In this document: piece by piece, positions 56,401 through 64,000 of the stretch | Layout: every line of letters begins with the position of its first letter | Numbering within the stretch: the first letter of the stretch is position 1 | Assembly (NCBI GenBank): GCA_036321105.1 | Contig: JAYEPQ010000014.1 | Span: 74,501-138,500, forward strand | DNA from: Dracaena cambodiana | Lineage: Eukaryota > Streptophyta > Magnoliopsida > Asparagales > Asparagaceae | Length of the DNA: 64,000 nt | Direction: 5' to 3' | The notes under the pieces: model-generated | Databases searched by the model: none | Told to the model about the DNA's origin: nothing | Seen by the model: the letters and a program-made list of their open reading frames with translations, nothing else | Program-made: the position numbers and the translations under genes

Positions 56401-59400
56401 CCGAGCCCAGAGCTTTAAAAGCCTCTGGGCTCATTAAATTGGAGCCGCCCCTTTCTTCCCACTCCTCCATGCACATTAATCTCTTTCTGACTACTTTTCC
56501 TTCCTCGGTTCGCGTGAGTACCTCTTGTTGCTTTCTCAATCCTCCTTCCTCCTCCGAGACTCTCCTCCTCCCTCTGCTTGGGTTGTACCCATCTGACCTC
56601 TCTTCGGCCCTCTCCAGTCGCAATAAATGCGACCGGTCGCTTCCTCCCCCTTCCTCGAGCTCCGGTCTCAGCTCTTGCCAGTCTTCTCTACTCTGCATCT
56701 CCCCTTTCTCCTCGGTAAGACTCTTTCGTCCTTTGTCCTGTTTTACCCCCTTAGATCGCTCCCACTTCGACAGGTTTAAAATTAGTCTACCCCTGGAATC
56801 TCGACTAATGATGTCAAGATTGGATCCTTGCTCATCGATTTGCGAGAAATCCTTTCGTAGATCTGAATCTACCTTGCCTAGGAGCTGATCTCTTGCTTGC
56901 TGGTTGTCTTTTCTCTCCGGTTGGCTTGTCTGATCAGGGCTTGTACCCAGAGGGTGGTTCTGATTCTCTACCCTAGATGGAATTGGTTTTTCGATTTGGG
57001 GGTTTTTCCCTTTGTGGTCCAGGGATCCCTCTGGCTCAGGTTTTGCTGTCGTACTGTTTGAGGGCATGTTTTTGTCCATTGTGTTTTGTCCAGCGGACCC
57101 AAAACCGGGTTCTGTCCTCTTCCATGTGTAGCTCCGTCGCACACCGGCGGGGGGAATAGTCACACCGCACGGCGGTTGGTCGGATGGACCGACCACACCG
57201 ATTGCAGGTGCTGCTATCGTCTCCACCGTTAGCGGGGTATCGATCGGAAGCCGACAATCCGGTGAGATATGTTCTATTCTGTCAAAGTTACAAGTGATTT
57301 CTATTTTGATATGGCAAATATGTTCTCCCATGACCGCATAGAAGTTTCAGGAATTTTTTGCGAGGTTCTCGCATCCCACAAAGACTCTAGCAAAGCCTAG
57401 GGTGAGCCTTCTGGTTGTTTGATCGCTGATATCCAGCACATGTGCATATTTAGCAAGCAATTTGCTTATATCGGTCATGTTCCAGTGATGCAGCGGGATG
57501 CCATGAATGGCTATCCAGGCCGTAACCGGGAATAGGTAATTTTGGGAATCTTCATCCTCTCTCCACCCGAAAACTTTGAATTCAGCCCCCGTCGTCTCGC
57601 ATACAATCACTTGTTTACTCACTGCAATGGCCCGTCCTTCCTTCGACGGAAATTGCGATAAAAATTTGTTTCCTTTTCTATCCGATCTCCATGGGTGATT
57701 TGTGAATCTAGGGGCCAAGGATTTCAAAGTTCCTATGATGTCCATCCCCGTTGGGTTGCCTTTCCCTGGCTATATGACCCCTACCGTCCTGGTAAGTTGC
57801 AATTTATCGGCCATGGCTAATTCTGAAACCGGGATATAGGTCACTGGTTTTGGTTGTGGGTTCTTTTTTGCATTTTGGGGAAGAGAAGTTTGTTGAACTG
57901 TTGCTTTTCGTTTCGGTCCATCCCTAATTCGGACAGGTTTGCCTTGAATCCTCTCCTTCCTATCTAGTACTATTGGGCATTCTCCAATTCGATACCTCAG
58001 AACCTTGCAGAATCTGCACCTGATGAATGGGCATTCGTCTTTGAAATGCCCTGATTTCCCACAGATCCAACATGCCTCTGGGCTTCCAGTTGCTGGGTTG
58101 CTAGCCAGAGAGTATTTCCTTTTCGTTCCTCCTCTACTGTTAGAGGCTCGTTCCTTTCTGGCTGTGTTGCGGGATTTGACTAGCTGCCAATTGCCCTGCA
58201 TTTCACCTTCTTTCCTGAGAGGTCGAGAGGTTTCTCCCCTCGCAGCCGCTAGGAGTGCAAGAACCTCTTCCCCCGAGTAGGAACTGTGACAGTTGATGTG
58301 TGGATATTTGTCAGGGAGCAGCACCGAGGAGGAAGAGGGAGGGATCCCCTTCACCGGCGACTCTCTGACCACTTCTGACCAGCTTTCCTTTGGTGTTTGG
58401 GGTTTTTGTCCTCCTCTCTAGAAGCCTCATCTCGATTTTTTCTCCGACCAAGCCAGCCCCATCCAAAATCCATCGGAGTTGGTGATGTGGTTGAAGGTCT
58501 ACTCTGGCCTCCCACCTTGCCCCCGATTAACTGCCGGTGATGAGATACCTGAGGCAGAAATACACTCCACCCTCTACTCCGGTCACTCTGGTTCTCTGTT
58601 TCCCACCTTTACTTTCTCCTGTTTTTTCCCTTTTTTTTTTTTTTAACAGGGAGGAGGAGGTGTTCGACCACCGGGGGTTGGGGTCCTCTCCGGTGAAAAG
58701 TGTTATGCTTCCAAAATTTGTTACTTGGTATTTTGTGCTGCCAGTGAAAGGACAATGCACAAGACACATAAATGAAAACTATATGTTGATTCTACGTAAA
58801 TACTTGGAAAAATGACTATGTTTCAGGAAGTTACAACTAATAAATGTATATTTGGTTATATATCATGCTTAGATTCTTTTTATTGGTTTACCTAATTTCT
58901 TAGCTTTTGTCTCTTTTTTGTTCACCATAGCATGTATCCATGAAGAAATAAAGCATTGTCGTTGAAATCGATGGATTGGACTTGATAATCAACTCCTATG
59001 AGGGAATCTATGATGCTTCATATACTATTACTTAGTTGCATTGTTTAGCTTGTACTTTCATGTTTTTTTGCATCAATATCTTTCTTTTACCTCTCATTAC
59101 TCTGCTCCTATCCTTAGTAATGGAAGGATCCTATTATGTTTTAATACATTTGCAGACGGGACAAATAGTTGCAATTAAGAAGATTCGTTTGGGGAAGTAC
59201 AAGGAAGGCATAAATTTTACTGCTCTAAGGGAAATTAAACTCCTCAAAGAGCTCAAGGATCCAAATATAATCGAGTTAATTGATGCTTTCCCCCACAAGG
59301 GCAATCTGCATCTTGTATTTGAGTTCATGGACACCGACCTAGAAGCTGTGATCCGTGATAGAAATATCCTTCTGTCTCCTGCTGACATAAAGTCATACAT

Positions 59401-60175
59401 GCAAATGACTCTGAAAGGGCTTGCAGTTTGCCATAAAAAGTGGGTTTTACACAGGTATTACCTTCTTTACATCACCTTCTGAATAGATATTAGACCCTCT
59501 CTACTGAACTTGTGCGAACTCATGTGACAGGGATATGAAACCTAACAATTTGCTGATTGCTGCTGATGGCCACCTCAAGCTTGCTGACTTTGGTTTGGCC
59601 CGCATTTTTGGCAGTCCAGATAGGAAATTTACACACCAGGTATTTCTTGAGAGTAAAATTTACCTGCTAACTGTCTACAAGATTCTGTACTTTAGAAGCA
59701 AAGAAAAGATGCACAATCTTTACTGAAATTTTCATGTAGCTTGCACATGGGACAGATTGATAAATAAGAGGAAAAAGATGATACTGTATCCTGTTCACAT
59801 GGCAGAAGTAATTCTATGAACACAACAAAAGCTTTCATGATCTCTTGCATCTATAGTGAAAGAGATATCCATCTAGTTGAATGCAGTGTTCATAATGTCT
59901 AATATCAGAGATATATCAGCCTGGACATATTGTGTTCCTAATGTCTAATGTCAGAGATATATCAGCCTGGACATATCGTATATTGTATATCAGGTGACCT
60001 CTAGGGGATGTTAAGTAGATATTAAGTTCATAATAGATGGTAGATATACGTGTCTATAATGTAATAAACCAAATCTTAATAAAGCAATACATAAATCATA
60101 TAAGCTTACATCAAACATGTTAGGTTACACTAGCCATTCAGGATATCTTTACCTTGGCATAGTGCTTTAAGCTTC

Positions 60176-60233
<58 letters not shown>

Positions 60234-62257
60234 ATTACTAATAACAAATTTGGTAATCTGGGTTAATGGCTTAGGACTTGAGCACAATATTCTTTATGTA
60301 TAAAAAGTTTCAATACAACCAATCTTGGCTGCAATTTTTGAGCCGATTTATCATTGAGCCCAAACTGATATGTCAGCAAATATTGGCTAAAATTGATACT
60401 TTTCATGTAGAAGATTTTGAGATGCTTAGTTATGGGGAATTTATTCTTTTTGGTAACGAGCATTGGTAGTTTTATTAGAACTATAAATAAGCGAGGGATG
60501 CACAAGAATATTAGACTGGAAGCCCAAGACTGAAAAATAACTACTTGTTTTTATTCTATTCAGGAATGAGCATTGGTAGTTTTATAGGAATAAGCAGCAG
60601 ATGCACAAGAATGTTAAATAGGAAGCCCAAGAATGAAAAGTAACTATCTCCTAAAGTACCATAATAATCAATATATTCAGAATTAATGTACTAGGACACT
60701 ATTATTTTCTAAGTAAGGTGTTCGTATTGAAAATTATTTTTTCACTATTTTCTTTTATCAAGTAATTATTCAAGCAAAATTTGGATAATGAATAGTGAAG
60801 ATGCTTGGTATTTGGATGGGCTTTATTGAAATGAACTTACAGTCCATGTGTGCTAATCTTCTAGATCGTTTTGGATTTAATTTCAATATAATTTTAACAA
60901 GTACATAGTTTAGTGGATATGTTGCCCCTCTTATTTGGATAAGAATGAAGAATGTCTGAGAGATAGTGTATCTGGGTTTTATTGTGGTGCAAGAATGTGG
61001 TGTATCTCTGTTTGTAAATAATTGAGGTAATTCAGATCTCATCCAGCTGTTTCAATTTCAATTTGGATTTAAATTTTTAAGTGGAAATACTCGGGGTAGC
61101 CTAGCACAAGTCAAATATAGTATGTATGTTTATGTGCCTTTATCATGGCAATCACACACATATTTAAATTGCTAATCCAAACTGTTCATTTTGATTTACA
61201 CACATTCATTTAGTTAACCTGAATATAAAGCGATTATGAGCGCGCGTGCTCGCGTGCACGTGCGCGCGTGCACGTGCGCGTGTTTTTTGCATCAAGCGCA
61301 TAAAAGATGGACAGCTGACAACTTAAATTCTTGTTTGAGTCTACTGTATATTGATCATCTAAACTGCCATCATGATCTGAATGTTTGAAAGCCTATAATT
61401 CCTGTTTGGGTTGGTCATGGAACATCCTGCACAGTAGATCTAAACTACCTGATATGTAAATATATGTTTAGTTGCACTTGTTTCTAGGGGAACTCACTCA
61501 ATCACTTAAAAATTTCTTTAGAGAATAGATTAAACACTCTAAAGTCTAAATTGTGTAGATCAAAATGAAAGGAGTTGATTTGCTGTTTGGATAGCCATCC
61601 ACCAAATCTGAAGGGGAAGGATTTGGCCCCAAGTCCTCATCAAGATTTTTCTGTACACCATGTTCACTTCCCATCTTGTGCTGTGTCCTTTTTCTGTATT
61701 TCTGTCAATGCTTTATTAATTGCCTCATCATTAGCACACACTTGATTTGCATTTCTAGGTTTTGAAATAACTAGTTTTAAAGGAAAACATGGCCTATAAC
61801 TTTCTATTACCAACTTTTCTTTATGATATTCAAATCCTGGCATCTTTCTGCATGAGTTATATTGGTGGATATGGCTTCCAATGATTGCCTTGAACTCTTT
61901 TCATTTTCCATGATTTAAATGCTGATGCAAATAGCATTTTTGGGTTAATGATAGGATGAAAGAACAATGTTCTCTTCTTTTCTTTTTTTCCCCTTCTTTT
62001 TTTTTGGTGGGTGGGTTGTGCGGTGGTGGAGGGCAGCTTTCTATTTAACCTTTTCTTAACTTGCATTTTTCATGTGACGTCTGTGAGCGTAGAAGGTGTT
62101 AATTAATGAAATCTTTATCTCCATTTCTTAGGTTTTTGCTCGTTGGTATAGAGCACCTGAATTATTATTCGGTAGCAAGCAATATGGGCCTGGTGTGGAT
62201 GTGTGGGCTGCAGGTTGCATATTTGCTGAACTTCTGCTACGACGGCCATTTCTGCAG
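50242..62257 (+). CDS. CDKD: CDK-activating kinase, CDKD class (exons 1-4; 3' part beyond the window)
   Basis: A cyclin-dependent kinase that, with cyclin H and MAT1, phosphorylates the T-loop of other CDKs and the RNA polymerase II C-terminal domain. Exons: 50,242-50,442; 59,156-59,454; 59,531-59,639; 62,132-62,257 (245 residues, phases consistent). Motifs: glycine loop 'GEGTYGVVF' (about 53-61), catalytic lysine in 'VAIKKIRLGK' (75), cyclin-binding helix 'NFTALRE' (87-93), catalytic loop 'HRDMKPNN' (166-173), 'DFGLAR' (186-191), T-loop 'FGSPDRKFTHQVFARWYRAPE' with S195 and T201, and 'DVWAAGCIFAELLLRRPFLQ'. N-F-T-A-L-R-E and the G-S-P...F-T-H-Q loop are specific to CDKD/CDK7. The N-terminus is unusual: about 41 Ser/Gly/Ala-rich residues precede V-A-D-R-Y where CDKDs usually have about a dozen. 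Intron 1 is 8.7 kb because of a LINE. The exon after 62,257, with the rest of the C-lobe, is not in the window. Confidence 0.95.
50443..51628 (+). other. CDKD intron 1, part before the LINE
   Basis: Starts with GTAAGG and a (CT)n run (50,459-50,491). An (AAT)n run lies at about 50,799-50,825. A poly(T) of about 20 (51,611-51,630) precedes the LINE target duplication. The small frames here (51,082-51,270, 51,322-51,528) match nothing I know. Confidence 0.6.
51629..51645. repeat. Target site duplication, left copy
   Basis: TTATGCTTCCAAAATTT, identical to 58,703-58,719, lies directly before the 3' (poly-A) end of the antisense LINE. Confidence 0.88.
51850..55484 (-). pseudogene. LINE ORF2: endonuclease, reverse transcriptase and C-terminal zinc region, broken
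   Basis: The minus strand begins with an AP-type endonuclease ('MNCMFWNVRGLGDP', then I-V-C-L-E-E-T-K) at 55,484-55,203. A stop and a frameshift follow. A 550-codon frame (54,981-53,329) holds the endonuclease end ('SDHIPICL') and the reverse transcriptase: 'GPDGFPMFFYRTFW', 'IADYRPITLVNCSIKIITKI', 'LKLDFEKAYDMVEWD', 'RRGLRQGDPLSPLLF' and the catalytic 'LQYADDTLIFGG'. The thumb and connection continue in two more frames (53,365-53,021 and 53,177-52,434), then a zf-RVT-like region ('CPLKVRIFFWLAHRNALLT' and a later 'FCVLCS') near 52,330-52,230, and a last frame 52,127-51,858. At least four breaks make it inactive. Confidence 0.9.
55497..58471 (-). pseudogene. LINE ORF1 region (CCHC knuckles and DUF4283-like domain), broken
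   Basis: An ATG at about 58,471 opens a short Gly/Trp-rich frame ('MDFGWGWLGRRKN'). Then come a 200-codon frame (58,372-57,770) with two zinc knuckles ('CWICGKSGHFKDEC' and 'CRFCKVLRYRIGEC'; the second has Tyr-Arg where a Gly-His is usual), a frame (57,745-57,347) with a DUF4283-type fold ('VTAWIAIHGIPLHHWN'), and two linker frames rich in charged residues (57,331-56,228 and 56,198-55,497). ORF1 proteins bind the LINE RNA. Knuckles before DUF4283 occur in some plant L1 elements (Cin4-like), so the order is not itself a defect; the frame changes between blocks are. Confidence 0.8.
58703..58719. repeat. Target site duplication, right copy
   Basis: TTATGCTTCCAAAATTT, identical to 51,629-51,645, lies directly after the 5' end of the LINE. 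Confidence 0.88.
58720..59155 (+). other. CDKD intron 1, part after the LINE
   Basis: About 440 bp up to the acceptor 'ACATTTGCAG' at 59,155. Removing the LINE and one duplication would leave an intron of about 1.64 kb. Confidence 0.7.
59640..62131 (+). other. CDKD intron 3 with tandem duplications and microsatellites
   Basis: Holds a two-copy repeat of about 50 bp ('ATGTCTAAT', 'CAGAGATATATCAGCCTGGA'; 59,897-59,980), a CT microsatellite of about 25 repeats (60,177-60,229), a two-copy repeat of about 105 bp built on 'GAGCATTGGTAGTTTTAT' (60,458-60,650), and an alternating purine-pyrimidine tract at 61,239-61,281. No coding exon was recognised; the short frames are not called. Confidence 0.7.
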
Positions 62258-64000
62258 GTGAGGCTTGTTACCTTCTTGAACTGATATCTGTTCGTAGGTT
62301 TGCAGTTTTGCACCTACTGGTCAACTACTTTCTTGCAACAGCAAGAATATGATTATTGCTATCTGTTTTCAAGTGTATTTATAAATATGATATTCAATTT
62401 TTGCTTTATTAAGTACTTTAAAGTGTTCTTTTTTTTTCAATGATAATACCACAATTTTCTTTGTACCATATAGAGTATAAAATGTTTATAATGAAGCTCA
62501 ACCTCCTTAATTAGACCCTCTAATCTTTCATTAAATGAATTTTACATGAAGAATAAAGGAAAGGGATTCAGAATATCACATCTATGAACAGTCAGGAATC
62601 TGCTCGCCCAAAAACAAACTGAATAATATATCAGACTCAAAGATATCTTTTTCAATACTCGAAGTCATCGAGAAGACACTATGATAACTGCTAGACTATC
62701 ATAGTGAGGATAAAAGAAAATAATGGCAGCCACCCAAGGTTGTGAAACATGGTTTCATTATGTTTGTGGTCCAGGATAAATATGTGCAGTATGCTATGTA
62801 CTTGTATACGGTGTTTGAAAACCCATTACCTGCTCGATAAGAAGCGAGTAGCATGTACTCGAAAAACTTGTTGAGTACTTGGAATGCTTGTTCAAAACTC
62901 AAAATATTAATATTTTAATAGCACATTATCAAAATTAATATAACATGATGTATTAAAACAAGCTTCATATCAAATTACCAATATCATCTAGTTGCTGACT
63001 AAATTAGCATATTTTTGTTTAGTGGTCAAATTTAATTTAAGAGTAGACAACTTTCAATGTATATTTTTTGCTAATACTTATATTTGCAGTTTACATTCAA
63101 GTTGGTGAGAGCGACCATGATGGTTTGGATCGAAATTCAAATGTATGAAATGTTTCCATACATTTGTTACTAACCATGAAAACGTTAGTTCGATAGATCC
63201 ATTTTATGCACAGATGGGTCCATTTTATGTTAGTGGTTAGATGCACAAATGGAACTTTGATAAGCTTTTAGTTAGATTTCCTGAAATGTTTCCATACAAT
63301 TGTTACCAACCGTGAAATGTTAGTTCAATAGATCCATTTTATGTTATATATTCCTGATTGATTTTTGAAGACGTAGTACTTATATGGAGATCTGCAGCAT
63401 TATCTGTTGTAATCTGAAAATAGTGCTTTATTTTATGTATACATAATGTGCACATAAGTTATATCTATTGTTTGTTGGATGTACAGCAAAATAGCCCTTC
63501 AAATATATCTCCACATCTTTTATGCTGTGGATGAATGTTACATAATTCAGTATTCCGATAATGTTTTTCTTTGCTCATGTTTCATGAAGCATGAAACCAG
63601 ATGGCTGGGCAATGTAGTTGTGTGAATTGGGCGGTTTTGGTTCTGATCTATGTTAAGAATCCTAATCAAATGAGGAAGTGTATTTATACAAATCTGAATC
63701 GGATAAGGGCTAAAGGATTCAGAGGGTTATAGGATCTGAATCGCTAAAGGATTCAGAGGGTTATAGGATCTGAATTGGATTCAAATCTGAAAAGGAAAAC
63801 GTGGATCCAGGTTCAGGTTTTTGTTTAGACTATTTCATATAATATTTTATTGGATCCAATTCCAACCAGAATCCTTTGTTTACTAATATTCTAGATTGGA
63901 ATCTGACCTGAATATGATTCGGGTACAAAATTTCATATCCACATCCAATTTTGTGCCAAAAAATTGGATCTAGTTTTCACTACAGCCCCACTAATGTGTG
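62258..64000 (+). other. CDKD intron 4, incomplete
   Basis: Begins GTGAGG after the 'RPFLQ' exon end. No following CDKD exon (expected to begin G-N-S/T-D) was found before the window end. It contains two local duplications: about 135 bp spaced copies of a 'GAAATGTTTCCATACA' segment (63,147 and 63,282) and a 37 bp tandem repeat ('GCTAAAGGATTCAGAGGGTT') at 63,708-63,778. Confidence 0.6.

Larger units (their letters stand above)
51646..58702 (-). mobile_element. L1-type LINE, apparently full length (7,057 bp), inside CDKD intron 1
   Basis: A non-LTR retrotransposon in antisense orientation to the kinase gene, bounded by identical 17 bp duplications. On the minus strand it has a 5' region with a short A run, an ORF1 region (about 58,470-55,497) and an ORF2 region (55,484 to about 51,850) with endonuclease, reverse transcriptase and C-terminal domains. 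The 3' end is followed by only about six A residues before the duplication. Several frameshifts and stops show that the copy is no longer active. The complete 5' end and exact duplications argue for insertion by normal target-primed reverse transcription without later rearrangement. Confidence 0.93.

Noticed and set aside
57347..58372. LINE ORF1 with domain order swapped as a novel arrangement
   Set aside because: Zinc knuckles before a DUF4283-type domain occur in some plant L1 (Cin4-like) elements, so it is not evidence of a rearrangement.

Overview
The window is plant nuclear DNA. It carries two intron-rich plant genes, a KIN-14 kinesin and a CDK-activating kinase of the CDKD class. It also carries a decayed MIZU-KUSSEI1-like (DUF617) gene and transposons typical of plants: Tat-lineage and Tekay-like Ty3/gypsy, an L1 LINE, an RTE LINE, a CACTA end and a Mutator-like foldback. 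Low GC, GA/CT microsatellites and GT-AG introns agree with a flowering plant. The species cannot be named from the sequence.

Layout. 1-2,150: a degenerate minus-strand Ty3/gypsy element. 2,151-17,669: about 20 tandem units of a roughly 0.8 kb satellite, each with a telomere-like G-rich block and a (GGTTC)-type pentanucleotide tract; unit subtypes recur in the same order, so the array has higher-order structure. 17,670-24,146: the 3' part of a plus-strand Tat-lineage element (second RNase H, integrase, minisatellites, an antisense reading frame, LTR end). It stops at a clean CA terminus inside the reverse transcriptase of a second, minus-strand Tat-type element (24,147-30,613). 30,614-30,935: one CACTA terminus. 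About 31,395-31,990: an RTE LINE 3' end. 33,800-37,611: the same satellite in the opposite orientation, about 5 units, followed by diverged relatives to about 38,850.

39,232-40,092: a minus-strand MIZ1-like pseudogene. 40,592-41,297: a 706 bp foldback with 9 bp target duplications. 41,746-47,131: a 14-exon KIN-14 kinesin gene, predicted 845 residues. 50,242 to beyond the window end: a CDKD gene, of which exons 1-4 (245 residues) are visible. Its first intron (8.7 kb) is mostly a 7,057 bp L1 LINE in antisense orientation, bounded by 17 bp target duplications.

The left 40 kb is repeat-dominated and the right 23 kb is genic. Both genes act in the cell cycle in a general sense (spindle or microtubule motor; CDK activation and RNA polymerase II CTD phosphorylation), but nothing here shows they are functionally linked. 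The least conventional features are the higher-order satellite with its inverted block, the antisense frame in the plus-strand Tat element, and the nearly perfect hairpin element 450 bp upstream of the kinesin start.
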